A stretch of 34,768 bases of DNA from Actinomycetes bacterium (GCA_029780675.1 JAKOYE010000163.1:1-34768), one strand, 5' to 3'. Numbered from the stretch's first letter, positions 14,359 through 22,736 are shown. Numbers and translations are program-made. The notes: generated from the letters alone by a model not told the origin.

Positions 14359-15711
14359 TCAGATCGCGGTGCCGGCGGCCCGTGAGGACCGGCGCCGCTG
14401 GGCCGGGCGCGGTGCCGTCGGCTGGCCGGCCGCCGGGCCGCGGCGACGCTGCTGGCCGCCACCGGATCGGCGGGGGGCTGATCCGGACTTCGGTGTGGAC
14501 CTGGTCGGCGCCGGAGCGACGGCCACGGGGGCCTGGTAGGGCGCGGTCTCGCCGACGAGATCGCGGACCTCGGCCGAGTCGGCATTGACCTGCTGAGGTG
14601 CGGTGTGGATGCCGGCCTTGCGCAGCAGCGCCTGGGTCTCCCGGCGCTGTTCGGGCAGGACCACGGTCACCACGTCACCGGAGCGGCCGGCCCGGGCGGT
14701 GCGCCCGGAGCGGTGCAGGTAGGCCTTGTGCTCGGCGGGCGGGTCGCAGTGGACGACCAGTTCGACGTCGTCGACGTGCACCCCGCGCGCTGCGATATCG
14801 GTGGCCACCAGCACCCGGGCGGTGCCGGCGGTGAAGGCCGCCAGGTTGCGGTCGCGCGCCGGCTGGGACAGGTTGCCGTGCAGGTCCACCGAGGGGATGC
14901 CCGCCTCGGTCAGCTGCTTGGCCAGCTTGCGCGCCTGATGTTTGGTGCGCAGGAACAGGATTCGCCGGCCCGTGCCCGAGGCGAGGGTGTGCACCAGGCG
15001 CCGCTTGTCGTCGGCGCCACCGACGTGGAACACGTGGTGGGTCATGTCCGGAACCGGCGAGTTCTCGCTGTCCACCGAATGCGACACCTCGTTGCGCAGG
15101 AAGCGGCTGACCAGCTTGTCGACGCCGTTGTCCAGCGTCGCGGAGAACAGCAGCCGCTGCCCACCCGCCGGGGTGGCGGCCAGGATCCGCGTGACACCGG
15201 GCAGGAAGCCCAGGTCGGCCATGTGGTCGGCCTCGTCGATGACGGTGATCTCGACGGCGTCGAGACGGACCACCTTCTGGCGCATCAGGTCCTCGAGCCG
15301 GCCGGGGCAGGCCACGACGATGTCGACGCCGGCCTTGAGCGCCCGCTCCTGACGGGCCTGGGGCACGCCGCCGAAGATGGTGGTGGCCCGCAGGCCGTAA
15401 ACCTCGGCCAGCGGGGTCAGGGTCGCGGTGATCTGGGTGGCCAACTCCCGGGTGGGAGCCAGCACCAGGCCGGCGGGGCGGCCGGGCGTGCGCTGGTGCC
15501 GGGCCAGCCGGGCGACCAGCGGGATGGAGAACGCCAGCGTCTTGCCGCTGCCGGTCTTACCGCGGCCGAGCACGTCGCGCCCGGCGAGGGTGTCGGGCAG
15601 GGTCTGGGCCTGGATCGGGAACGGGTGGCTGCGGTCGGCCGCGGTCAGCGCCTGCACCAGGGGTGCGGGCACGCCGAGGTCGGCGAAGGTCTGAGTGATC
15701 TGATCGGTCAT
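14359..15711 (-). CDS. DEAD-box ATP-dependent RNA helicase (RhlE-like)
   Basis: 450 residues from ATG 15711, with GAAAGGGG about ten bases upstream. Motifs in order: Q motif FADLGVPAPLVQAL...PFPIQAQ (9-36), Walker A GKTGSGKT (51-58), PTRELA (86-91), GG (114-115), PGRLED (136-141), DEAD (159-162), SAT (190-192), then in the second RecA domain TDIAARG (304-310) and HRSGRTARAGR (333-343). The tail from about 395 is rich in Arg, Pro, Gly and Ser, typical of RNA-binding extensions in mycobacterial RhlE (Rv3211 type). Probable roles are rRNA maturation, mRNA decay and cold adaptation. It diverges from the L,D-transpeptidase across a 443-nt gap. Confidence 0.92.
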   Translation of the reverse strand: MTDQITQTFADLGVPAPLVQALTAADRSHPFPIQAQTLPDTLAGRDVLGRGKTGSGKTLAFSIPLVARLARHQRTPGRPAGLVLAPTRELATQITATLTPLAEVYGLRATTIFGGVPQARQERALKAGVDIVVACPGRLEDLMRQKVVRLDAVEITVIDEADHMADLGFLPGVTRILAATPAGGQRLLFSATLDNGVDKLVSRFLRNEVSHSVDSENSPVPDMTHHVFHVGGADDKRRLVHTLASGTGRRILFLRTKHQARKLAKQLTEAGIPSVDLHGNLSQPARDRNLAAFTAGTARVLVATDIAARGVHVDDVELVVHCDPPAEHKAYLHRSGRTARAGRSGDVVTVVLPEQRRETQALLRKAGIHTAPQQVNADSAEVRDLVGETAPYQAPVAVAPAPTRSTPKSGSAPRRSGGGQQRRRGPAAGQPTAPRPAQRRRSSRAAGTAI

Positions 15712-16154
15712 GAGAGTGGTGCCCCTTTCGGGCATCGGATGTGCGCGCGCAGGTGCGCGGTTGTGCACAGTGATGGCGAGATTGCCGGTGGGCAAAATCG
15801 ATCGCCGCGAGACAAGGGGTGCGGTTTCGCACGCTCACTCGAACTGGCTGCCCGGTGATCCGGGGCCGGTGGACTGAAATGTTCCACGACGTACCGGCTG
15901 AGTGCGCCGGTGTTGTCACCAGTCTAACAGGGGGCTTCCCGGGGGTCGCCGGGTGCCGATACGGCCGCCCGGAAAGTGTGTGCGACACGCGGTGTTTCAC
16001 TCGCCGAGATGGGGCTGAAGTTTGCTAAAGTCTCGCCCCCGCAGGGGAGGGCGCACGGTGCGGACCACCCCGCGAATGTGGATATGATCGACCCGGCGTA
16101 GCAACCGTCAGTGCTGACGGATTGGCCGTTGGACAACCTGCCTGGAGTAATTCG
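15712..16154. other. 443-nt divergent intergenic region
   Basis: I see no gene here. It holds the long 5' leader of the DEAD-box gene, with a GC-rich run of alternating GTGCGC units (about 15750-15778) and a GTGCG/CGCAC hairpin (15819-15832, loop GTTT). A possible minus-strand -10 is TAGACT at 15926-15921. The plus-strand promoter elements of the L,D-transpeptidase are at 16083-16120. A long structured leader is common for cold-responsive RNA helicases; that role is inference. Confidence 0.5.
16083..16120 (+). promoter_or_regulatory. Promoter and dyad upstream of the L,D-transpeptidase
   Basis: TATGAT (16083-16088) is a good -10 element; the -35 is weak (TGCGGA near 16059). About 16 nt downstream, CCGTCAG (16105-16111) and CTGACGG (16114-16120) form a perfect 7-bp dyad around two bases, placed where a repressor or a 5'-leader hairpin would act. 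Confidence 0.45.
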
Positions 16155-17471
16155 GTGATCTTCCCTCGTCGTGCCCGTACCGCGACCCTGGTCGTTGTGG
16201 CGTTGCTGACAGGGGTACTGGCCAGCGACGTCGCCGGGCTTCCTGGTTGCCAGGACTGCCGCAAGGCGCCGACCGCCACTGCCGCCGCGCCGCAACCGTC
16301 TGCCACGCCGCAGCCGCCGCTGGTAGGTGTGTCGCCGTCTGACGGCGCCGTGGGACTCAGCCCGTCGGCACCGGTCAGCGCCGAGGTGCTGGACGGCACG
16401 ATCACCGCCGTCACCCTGGTCGATGACTGGGGCTCCGCCGTCAACGGCCGGATCTCCGCGGACGGAACGTCGTGGACGTCCACCGACCGCCTGGACTTCG
16501 CTCGGAACTACACCATGACAGTGAGTTCCAGGAGCACCACCGGGGTCCCGCTGACTCGCACCAGCAACTTCTCCACCCTGTACGCCGGCAACTATGTACA
16601 CCCCTACCTCGAGGTGCAGGGCGGCAACGGGATCAACGAAGACCAGCGCTACGGCATCGGCACCATCGTCGTCGCGCACTTCGACGAGCCGATCGCCGAT
16701 AAGGCGCTCGCCGAAAAGAACATGACGGTGACCACCGATCCGCCGGTGGAGGGCGCGTGGCACTGGATGAGCGACACCAAGGCGCACTGGCGCCCGAAGA
16801 ACTACTACGCCCCCGGCACCCGGGTGACCGCCGAACTGAACATGTTCGGACTCAAGCTGGGCGAGGGGCTGTACGGCCAGGCCGATGCCAGGAACACCTT
16901 CACCATCGGTGACGCCCGCATCGCGGTGGCCAACGACATCACCAAGCAGGTCAGCCTCTTCGAGAACGGCCGCCTGGTGCGAACCATGCCGACCTCGATG
17001 GGCCGGGGCGGCACGACCACCGTCGCCGGCAGGACCTTCTCCTGGTGGACCCCGCCGGGGAACTACGTGGTGATGGACAAGGCCGAACTGGTCACCATGG
17101 ACTCGTCCACCTACGGGATGCCGGCGGGCACCGCGGACAGCTACAAGCTCAAGATCGGCTACGCCACCCGCATCAGCCTTGACGGCATCTACCTGCACCA
17201 ACTCGACGACACCGTGTGGGCGCAGGGCAACACCAACCTCTCCCACGGCTGCCTGAACCTCAGCGGCGAGAACGCCAAGTTCTACTTCGAGTGGGCCCAA
17301 CCCGGCGACATCGTCGAGGTCCGGTTCACCGGTGGGCCGCCGCTGACCCTCGCCGAGGGCGGCGACTGGTCCACGTCGTGGGACGAGTGGATCAAGGGCA
17401 GCGCCCTGACTCCAGGCCCCGTCGAACTTTCCGGACCGCGCCCGTCGGTCACCCCCGCCCCCGGCCCGTAG
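16155..17471 (+). CDS. L,D-transpeptidase with N-terminal Ig-like domains
   Basis: 438 residues from GTG 16155 (GGAG eight bases upstream). The enzyme forms 3-3 cross-links in peptidoglycan outside the membrane. Residues 1-30 are a signal sequence; GLPGC with C32 is a poor lipobox, so lipoprotein status is uncertain. Pro/Ala-rich linker 38-57, then two Ig-like domains (about 57-145 and 146-252), then the YkuD catalytic domain (about 253-392) with H348 and the SHGC motif S363-C366 in NLSHGCLNLS; C366 is the nucleophile. The C-terminal segment GGDWSTSWDEWIKGSAL resembles that of LdtMt5 and LdtMt2, which pack it against the catalytic domain. The Pro-rich end (430-438) is disordered. Confidence 0.93.
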   Translation: MIFPRRARTATLVVVALLTGVLASDVAGLPGCQDCRKAPTATAAAPQPSATPQPPLVGVSPSDGAVGLSPSAPVSAEVLDGTITAVTLVDDWGSAVNGRISADGTSWTSTDRLDFARNYTMTVSSRSTTGVPLTRTSNFSTLYAGNYVHPYLEVQGGNGINEDQRYGIGTIVVAHFDEPIADKALAEKNMTVTTDPPVEGAWHWMSDTKAHWRPKNYYAPGTRVTAELNMFGLKLGEGLYGQADARNTFTIGDARIAVANDITKQVSLFENGRLVRTMPTSMGRGGTTTVAGRTFSWWTPPGNYVVMDKAELVTMDSSTYGMPAGTADSYKLKIGYATRISLDGIYLHQLDDTVWAQGNTNLSHGCLNLSGENAKFYFEWAQPGDIVEVRFTGGPPLTLAEGGDWSTSWDEWIKGSALTPGPVELSGPRPSVTPAPGP

Positions 17472-17551
17472 GTTTTCGACCCTCGGGAATAAACCCCGGT
17501 GCCGTTCCGTTCTGATGAATGGAGGGGTTTTCGGCTACAAGGGGGAGATTT

Positions 17552-18517
17552 ATGGCGTACGACGTGATCGGCGATGTGCATGGCTGCGCGACGAAACTGC
17601 GTGTCCTGCTTGAACAGATGGGTTACCGCGAGCGGCACGGGGTCTACGAACACCCCGATCGCACCGCGGTGTTCGTCGGGGACCTGATCGACCGGGGGTC
17701 CGAGCAGCTCGAGGTGCTCCGCCTCGTCAAAGCGATGCACGATGCCGGCACCGCGCAGGTCGCGATGGGAAACCACGAGTTCAACGCGATCTGCTTCGCC
17801 ACACCCGATCCGGACGTCCCCGGCGAGTACATCCGCAAGCACACCGAGGGGAACATCCGCACCCACCAGGCCTTCCTCGACCTCGACGAGGCCGACCGGC
17901 GCTACTACCTGGACTGGTTCACCACCCTGCCGCTGTGGCTCGATCTGGACGGGCTGCGGGTGGTGCATGCGTGCTGGCACGAGCCGTCCATCCGCACCCT
18001 TTTCGAGGCATCCGGGTCGGACCGCCTGGAGACGGTGCGGCACTACGCCGAGGCGTCCCGCAAGGGTTCGGCGCTGTACGAGGCGGTCGAGATTCTGCTC
18101 AAGGGGCCGGAAATCCCCGTGCCGGTGCCGTATCTGGACCACGGCGGCACGTCTCGCTACAAGGCGCGGGTGCGCTGGTGGGATCCCGATGCCCGCACGC
18201 TTCGCGATCTGGCCGATGTTCGGGGGATGGTGGCCCTCGACGGCGGACCGTATCCGCCGCCGCCGGCCGATGAGGTCGACCCTCAGCACCTGTCCTACGT
18301 CTACGCCGACCAGGTCCCGGTGGTGTACGGCCACTACTGGTTCGAATGGGAGCACAACCGCGACGACTGGACCGACCACACCGCCTGTGTGGACTTCGGT
18401 GCGATCAAGGACGGCGGCCTGCTCGTCGCCTACCGGTGGAACGGGGAGCCCACCATCCAGTGGGAGAACTATCTGCCGCACGACCCCGAGGTGGTCTCGC
18501 CGTTGCCTTCGGCGTAG
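17552..18517 (+). CDS. Calcineurin-like metallophosphatase
   Basis: 321 residues from ATG 17552, with AAGGGGGAG upstream. The metallophosphoesterase signature is complete: GDVHG (7-11), GDLIDRG (43-49), GNHE (73-76), then downstream His-containing motifs VVHACWHEP and VYGHYWFEW that would supply the last metal ligands. It resembles the PrpE/ApaH-type small serine/threonine or dinucleoside polyphosphate phosphatases, but the substrate cannot be read from sequence. Cytosolic, with no signal peptide. It lies 80 nt after the L,D-transpeptidase and 45 nt before the SpoIIAA-like gene. Confidence 0.88.
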   Translation: MAYDVIGDVHGCATKLRVLLEQMGYRERHGVYEHPDRTAVFVGDLIDRGSEQLEVLRLVKAMHDAGTAQVAMGNHEFNAICFATPDPDVPGEYIRKHTEGNIRTHQAFLDLDEADRRYYLDWFTTLPLWLDLDGLRVVHACWHEPSIRTLFEASGSDRLETVRHYAEASRKGSALYEAVEILLKGPEIPVPVPYLDHGGTSRYKARVRWWDPDARTLRDLADVRGMVALDGGPYPPPPADEVDPQHLSYVYADQVPVVYGHYWFEWEHNRDDWTDHTACVDFGAIKDGGLLVAYRWNGEPTIQWENYLPHDPEVVSPLPSA

Positions 18518-18562
18518 CCGGCTCAGGCAAACTCGGACAACCTCGGCCGACCGTCTGGTTGA

Positions 18563-18940
18563 GTGAGCATCATGATCGACTTCACGCTGGACCCGCAGAC
18601 CGCCGTGCTCACCATTCGCCCGCAGTCGGCGCTGGAGAAGAGCGACTTCACCGCCCTGGCTGAGGCCGTCGACCCGCAGATCGACGAGCACGGTGACCTG
18701 GCCGGGCTGATCATCGAGGCCGCCCATTTCCCGGGCTGGGATGGCTTCGGGGCGCTGGTCACCCACCTGCGGTTCGTCCGCGACCACCATCGGCACGTCA
18801 AGAAGATCGCCGTGGTCACCGACTCCCACCTCGGCGACGCCGCCGAGCGCATCGGCTCGCATTTCGTGGCCGCCGACATCAAGCACTTCCCGGCCGGGGA
18901 CGTCGATGCGGCGAAGGCCTGGATCACCGCCGTCTCTTAG
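18563..18940 (+). CDS. SpoIIAA-like (STAS/SEC14-fold) protein
   Basis: 125 residues from GTG 18563; ATG 18572 (MIDFTLDPQT) is an equally likely start. The product matches the small SpoIIAA-like family: an N-terminal beta strand pair, the helix EKSDFTALAEAVDPQIDEHG, then LAGLIIEAAHFPGWDGFGALVTHLRFVRDHHRHVKKIAVVTDS and a final helix DVDAAKAWI. It lacks the conserved Ser of anti-sigma antagonists, so a role as a phosphorylated switch is doubtful. Proteins of this family are thought to bind lipids or small hydrophobic ligands. The hairpin repeat at 18944 starts three bases after its stop codon. Confidence 0.75.
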   Translation: MSIMIDFTLDPQTAVLTIRPQSALEKSDFTALAEAVDPQIDEHGDLAGLIIEAAHFPGWDGFGALVTHLRFVRDHHRHVKKIAVVTDSHLGDAAERIGSHFVAADIKHFPAGDVDAAKAWITAVS

Positions 18941-18943
18941 CCG

Positions 18944-18993
18944 ATTTCGGCGCGCTAACGAGCGCCCAGCGCACGAAACCGCGCCGAAGTTGG
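18944..18993. repeat. 50-nt two-stem hairpin repeat, copy A
   Basis: Starts ATTTCGGCGCG and ends CGCGCCGAAGTTGG. The outer arms (positions 1-11 and 37-47) pair along 11 bp with one G-T pair; a 4x4 internal loop precedes an inner stem (CGAGCGC with GCGCACG, one mismatch) and a 3-nt loop. Copy B (19883) differs at one base of 50, and copy C (31325) at 11 of 50. All three follow a stop codon closely, or overlap it, as a terminator would. Confidence 0.85.
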
Positions 18994-19036
18994 ACACCGA
19001 TGGAACCGTGGCGGCGGCCATTACGTCCAACTCCAT

Positions 19037-19897
19037 GTGATCGAGGATTATCTGCGCCGCCAGGACGGGGTGGTGACGCTGTCTCAGGCCCGGCGGGCCG
19101 GGCTGAGCGAGTTTGCGGTGCGCCGACGGGTGCGGTCCGGTCGGTGGCGTCGATGCGGCCCGGGGGTGTACTTCGCCGACGATCGGCCGTTCGGCACCGC
19201 GGCGCGTATCCGCGCGGCGGTCTGGTCGAAGGGATCCCGGGCGGCGGGGAGTGGGCTGACCGCGGCGTGGTGGCTCGGCCTGATGACCACCGCGCCGCGA
19301 ACCCTCGAGGTCACCGTGCCGCGCAACAGCCACGGCCGCTCGACGGCCGAGTGTGTCGTCCGTCGGCGGGATCTCAATGACCACGATCTGACCGAGCATC
19401 GCGGGCTGCGGGTCACCGGACTGGCGCTGACCGTGCTGGAAGCGGCCGTCCGTGCCGGTGGGGGATCGGCGGTGATGGACACCGCCCTGCAGCGCCGGTT
19501 GGGTTTAGCGGACCTGCAGCGTGCCCATCAACGCAACGGCGGCCGCTACGGCGCCCGGGAGGCTCGGCGGCTGCTGCGGGCGGCCGAAGGCGGCGCCCGG
19601 TCCGAGGCCGAACGGCTGCTGATCGACCTGCTGCGGGGTGCGGAGATCCGCGGTTGGCAGGCCAACTACCCGATCGGGCCGTATGTCGTCGATGTTGCGT
19701 TCCCGGCCGAACGGGTCGTCATCGAGATCGACGGCTGGGCCTTCCACAGCGACTGGCAGGCGTTCCAGGCCGACCGCAAGCGCCAGAACAGGCTCGCGCT
19801 GTGGGGCTGGCAGGTGCTGCGGTTCACCTGGCTGGACCTCACCGAACAGCCGGAGCGAGTGCTGACCGAGATCCGGGCCGCAATTTCGGCGCGCTAA
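19037..19897 (+). CDS. AbiEi-N / DUF559 protein (Vsr-like endonuclease fold)
   Basis: 286 residues from GTG 19037. The N-terminus (about 1-50, LRRQDGVVTLSQARRAGLSEFAVRRRVRSGRW...GVY) is the winged-helix domain found in AbiEi-type antitoxins. The middle (50-180) is the conserved region of these fused proteins. The C-terminus (185-285) is a DUF559/Vsr-like PD-(D/E)XK fold with E190, D219 in YVVDVAF, E230 and D232 in VVIEIDGWAFH, and the RKRQNRLALWGWQVLRFTW motif. No AbiEii toxin gene is adjacent, so a two-gene toxin-antitoxin pair is not supported. Paralogues are frequent and variable in number in mycobacteria. Its last codons and stop lie inside hairpin copy B, and copy A lies 43 nt upstream of its start. 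Confidence 0.82.
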   Translation: MIEDYLRRQDGVVTLSQARRAGLSEFAVRRRVRSGRWRRCGPGVYFADDRPFGTAARIRAAVWSKGSRAAGSGLTAAWWLGLMTTAPRTLEVTVPRNSHGRSTAECVVRRRDLNDHDLTEHRGLRVTGLALTVLEAAVRAGGGSAVMDTALQRRLGLADLQRAHQRNGGRYGAREARRLLRAAEGGARSEAERLLIDLLRGAEIRGWQANYPIGPYVVDVAFPAERVVIEIDGWAFHSDWQAFQADRKRQNRLALWGWQVLRFTWLDLTEQPERVLTEIRAAISAR

Positions 19898-19932
19898 CGA
19901 GCGCTCAGCGCACGAAACCGCGCCGAAGTTGG
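19883..19932. repeat. 50-nt two-stem hairpin repeat, copy B
   Basis: Same orientation as copy A and identical at 49 of 50 bases (C/T at the 23rd base). It supplies the last codons and the TAA stop of the DUF559 gene, and it lies four bases from the stop of the convergent SDR gene, so it can terminate both. Confidence 0.85.
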
Positions 19933-19935
19933 GGG

Positions 19936-20718
19936 TTACCGAGCCCAGGTTTCCGGCAGGCCGTGCCCGCCGTCGGCGACCAGCGCCGCGCCGGTGACGA
20001 AGGAGGCCGACTCGTGCGCCAGGAACCCCACGCACGCGGCGATCTCGGCCGGGGTGCCGCTGCGTCCGATCGGCCCGGCGGCGGCCGCGGCGGCCTCGAA
20101 GTCCAATTGCGAACCGGTGGCGATATAGCCGGGCGCGACGACGTTGACCGTCACCCCCGAGCCGACGACCTCCAGGGCCAGCGCCCGGGACAGCCCCACC
20201 AGCCCGGCCTTGGCGGCGGTGTAGGTGGACTGGCCCGGCATCGCGTTGACCGTCCCGGTGGTCGAGCCCACCGACACGATCCGGCCGTATCCCGCCGCGC
20301 GCATGACCGGCACCACCGCCCGGCACATCAGGAACGCGGTGGTCAGGTTGCGGGCCAGCGCGGCGTCCCATTCGGCCAGCGACAGGTCGGCGACATCGGA
20401 GTCGGCGTCCCAGCCCTGGCTCACCGAGGTCATCCCGGCGTTGTTGACCAGGATGTCCACCCGGCCCCAGCGCTGCACGGCGGCATCCACCAGCGTGGAG
20501 GCCGCACCGTCGACGGTGAGGTCGGCCACCACGCCGACGGCCGCGGCGCCGAGTTCCTCGACGCGCTGGAACACCCGCTCGGAGGTGGCGCCGAGCACCA
20601 CCCGGGCGCCCTCATCGACCAGATGCCGGGCCACCGCCACACCGATGCCGTCAGGTGCCCCGGCCCCGGTGATGATCGCCACCCGGCCGGCGAAGCGCCC
20701 CGGCCCGTCGCCGGACAA
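19936..20718 (-). CDS. Short-chain dehydrogenase/reductase
   Basis: 260-residue NAD(P)-dependent oxidoreductase. The cofactor loop is TGAGAPDGIG (17-26), two residues longer than the common TGxxxGIG, and is followed by NNAG (92-95), the catalytic Ser in SVGSTTG (S152) and the Y166-x3-K170 pair in STYTAAK. The C-terminal FVTGAALVADGGHGLP is the usual SDR end. The start is TTG 20718, directly after the TAG of the crotonase gene and in the same frame; the only other candidate (GTG in GRVAII) would remove the first beta strand. It probably acts on the product of the crotonase or a related hydroxyacyl substrate; the actual substrate is unknown. Confidence 0.88.
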   Translation of the reverse strand: MSGDGPGRFAGRVAIITGAGAPDGIGVAVARHLVDEGARVVLGATSERVFQRVEELGAAAVGVVADLTVDGAASTLVDAAVQRWGRVDILVNNAGMTSVSQGWDADSDVADLSLAEWDAALARNLTTAFLMCRAVVPVMRAAGYGRIVSVGSTTGTVNAMPGQSTYTAAKAGLVGLSRALALEVVGSGVTVNVVAPGYIATGSQLDFEAAAAAAGPIGRSGTPAEIAACVGFLAHESASFVTGAALVADGGHGLPETWAR

Positions 20719-21411
20719 CTACAGACCGAACTCGGTGTGGATGTTGTCGATCCCGGCCCGGATTGCATCCAGCGTCTCCTGGCGGGCCCGCATCTTGCAG
20801 GCGTAGTGCGCTTTGGCGTGCAGGTTGGTGGCGAAGTCCTGGGCGGCCTCAATCGCACGCGGCAGCACCCGGTTCGGCATGGCGATCTCGTCGATCCAGC
20901 CGCCGGCCAGCGCGGTCTCACCGAGGAACGTCTTGGCCAGCCCGACCGCCTGCTGGTACGCCGACCGGGTGAGCCGCAGCTTCATAACCTCCAGGGCGGG
21001 GTAGGGCAGCACCATGCCGATGGCGACCTCATTGGCCTGGAAGTTGTAGACCGGCGCGGCGATCCGGTGGTCGGTGCTGCAGGCCAGGAAGGACCCCATC
21101 GCGATGGCGTGCCCGGTGCACGCGGCCACCACCGGCACCGGGAAGGACAGCAGCCGGTGGGACAAGTTGAAACCGCCCTTGAGCATGTCGATGGAGGCCT
21201 GCACATCCCCGGAGCGGAACACCTTGAGGTCGAAGCCGCCGCTGAACACCCGCTCGTTGCCGGCGATCACGACAGCGCCGGCCTCCTCGCTCTGGGCCCG
21301 GTCCAGCGCGGAGTTGATCTCGGCCAGCATGGCGGGTCCGAGCGCGTTGACTTTTCCGTCGTCCATGGTGATGACGGCGACGGATTCGTCTCGGCGGTAG
21401 CTGACGCTCAT
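20719..21411 (-). CDS. echA3: Crotonase/enoyl-CoA hydratase family protein (EchA3-like)
   Basis: 230-residue crotonase-fold protein, starting MSVSYRRDESVAVITMDDGKVNALG and closely resembling M. tuberculosis EchA3 in length and motifs: VVIAGNERVFSGGFDLK (oxyanion strand 1), ACTGHAIAMGSFLACSTDHRIA (oxyanion strand 2) and NEVAIGMVLPYPALEV. It lacks the usual second glutamate context of true hydratases (GxxPxxGG), so its acyl-CoA reaction may not be simple hydration. It is followed without any intergenic base by the SDR gene in the same frame. The gene is divergent from the first metalloprotease gene across 60 nt. Synteny with Rv0632c supports the symbol. Confidence 0.85.
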   Translation of the reverse strand: MSVSYRRDESVAVITMDDGKVNALGPAMLAEINSALDRAQSEEAGAVVIAGNERVFSGGFDLKVFRSGDVQASIDMLKGGFNLSHRLLSFPVPVVAACTGHAIAMGSFLACSTDHRIAAPVYNFQANEVAIGMVLPYPALEVMKLRLTRSAYQQAVGLAKTFLGETALAGGWIDEIAMPNRVLPRAIEAAQDFATNLHAKAHYACKMRARQETLDAIRAGIDNIHTEFGL

Positions 21412-21471
21412 GGTTACTCCTCACTGGGGGCGGTCAGAAAGACCGTACCGGCGTGCCGATACGGTGCTGTC

Positions 21472-22695
21472 ATGCGCCCACCGGCTCGGCTCGCGGCCGT
21501 GTTGCTGACCCTGTGCGCCGGAATCCCGCTCGCGGTCGGCGGGTCCGGATCGGCGTGGGCGGCCTCGGCCCCCACCGGCGGGACGGTCAGCGTCGACGCC
21601 CCGCAACCCGGAACCGGAGTCGTGACCGGCCGGGTCATCGCGATGGATCCCGACGGTGACCCGCTGACCTTCGTCGCCCCGCCGGTCACCGGTAAGGGCA
21701 GTGTGAACCTCGCCCCCGACGGCACCTTCGTCTACACGCCCACCCCGGAGGCCCGGGCCGCCGCGGCGGTGGACGGCGCCGATTTCTTCATGGTCACCGT
21801 CAGCGACCCGTTCGGCGGTGTGCTCGACATACCGGTCAGCATCGCGATCGCCCCGGCCGATCCGCTCGCACCGCCCCCGCCGCTCGCGCCGCCTGCCCCG
21901 CCGGTTCCGACCGCCCAACCCGTCGGCTCGGGGGTGCGGTTCAACTTCCTCTACGGCCCGGGTGCGGAGTTGTGGACCCCGGAGGCCCGCGCGGCACTGG
22001 AGGCCGGCGCGGCCGCGCTGTCGTCGTATCTCGTTGTGCCGCAACCGGTGGTGATCGACGTGGGTGTGGTCGGCATGAACACCCCGGGTTCGCCGAACAT
22101 CGCCTCGTCGTGGGTCGGCTTCACCGATCCGGGCCCCGGGTTCACCGGCACCTGGCTGCAGACCAAGGTGCAGTCCGGTGTCGACCCCAACGGGCCGGAC
22201 CCGGATGTGGAACTCACCACCAACTTCGCCGAGAACTGGAACTTCAGCGAGGCGGTCGCGCCGGACCGGTACGACTTCCGCACCGTGGTGATGCACGAAC
22301 TGGTGCACGCGTTGGGCTTCCTCAGCGGGGCCGACGACACCCTCGGCCAGAACAGCAACTGGACGCAGTACGACAGCTTCCTGCGGGCGCCGGACGGCAG
22401 CCCGGTGATCGACGAGGCCCACCAGATCAAGCCGCAGTACCTGGCGAACTTCACCGGGGCCAACGGCGGGCTGTTCTTCGCCGGCCCCCAGGCGGTGGCG
22501 GCATTCGGTGGGCCGGTCCCGTTGTTCACCCCGGATCCGTGGGCGACGGGAAGCCGGTCGGTGTCCCACGTCAACCGGCTGCCGGGCTTCCTGATGACAC
22601 CGTTCTACGGCTACGGATCGGCGATCCGGTTTCTCAGCCCGGTCGAGCAGGCGATGCTGCGCGACCTCGGCTACGTGGTGAATCCGCCCCGCTGA
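21472..22695 (+). CDS. Secreted VCBS-domain metalloprotease, interrupted metzincin type (paralogue 1)
   Basis: 407 residues from ATG 21472. Signal peptide 1-31 (ending AWA-AS). One VCBS/cadherin-like module (about 34-133: GTGVVTGRVIAMDPDGDPLTF ... PDGTFVYTPTPEAR ... DFFMVTVSDPFGG). Pro-rich linker (about 138-157). Catalytic domain from about 160: HELVHALGF with H275, E276 and H279, then a third candidate ligand H366 in SVSHV and a Met-turn-like M375 in LMTP. The layout HExxHxxGF, long insertion, His, Met recalls leishmanolysin (M8) metzincins. The third residue of the classic motif (position 11) is Ser, not His. The open frame upstream of 21472 is antisense to the crotonase and SDR genes and is not coding. 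Confidence 0.8.
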   Translation: MRPPARLAAVLLTLCAGIPLAVGGSGSAWAASAPTGGTVSVDAPQPGTGVVTGRVIAMDPDGDPLTFVAPPVTGKGSVNLAPDGTFVYTPTPEARAAAAVDGADFFMVTVSDPFGGVLDIPVSIAIAPADPLAPPPPLAPPAPPVPTAQPVGSGVRFNFLYGPGAELWTPEARAALEAGAAALSSYLVVPQPVVIDVGVVGMNTPGSPNIASSWVGFTDPGPGFTGTWLQTKVQSGVDPNGPDPDVELTTNFAENWNFSEAVAPDRYDFRTVVMHELVHALGFLSGADDTLGQNSNWTQYDSFLRAPDGSPVIDEAHQIKPQYLANFTGANGGLFFAGPQAVAAFGGPVPLFTPDPWATGSRSVSHVNRLPGFLMTPFYGYGSAIRFLSPVEQAMLRDLGYVVNPPR

Positions 22696-22736
22696 TACGG
22701 GTGTTTCCGCGCTGCTGCGGCTGCTAGTTTGACCTG

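Noticed and set aside
17282..19399. 705-codon minus-strand frame opposite the phosphatase and SpoIIAA-like genes
   Set aside because: Shadow of well-supported genes; amino-acid composition is not protein-like.
19037..19897. AbiEi/AbiEii type IV toxin-antitoxin module
   Set aside because: No AbiEii nucleotidyltransferase gene is adjacent; the protein is an AbiEi-N/DUF559 fusion on its own.
19654..21471. 1013-codon plus-strand frame running into the first metalloprotease
   Set aside because: Its first 606 codons are antisense to the SDR and crotonase genes and cross hairpin copy B. The signal peptide at 21472 sets the true start.
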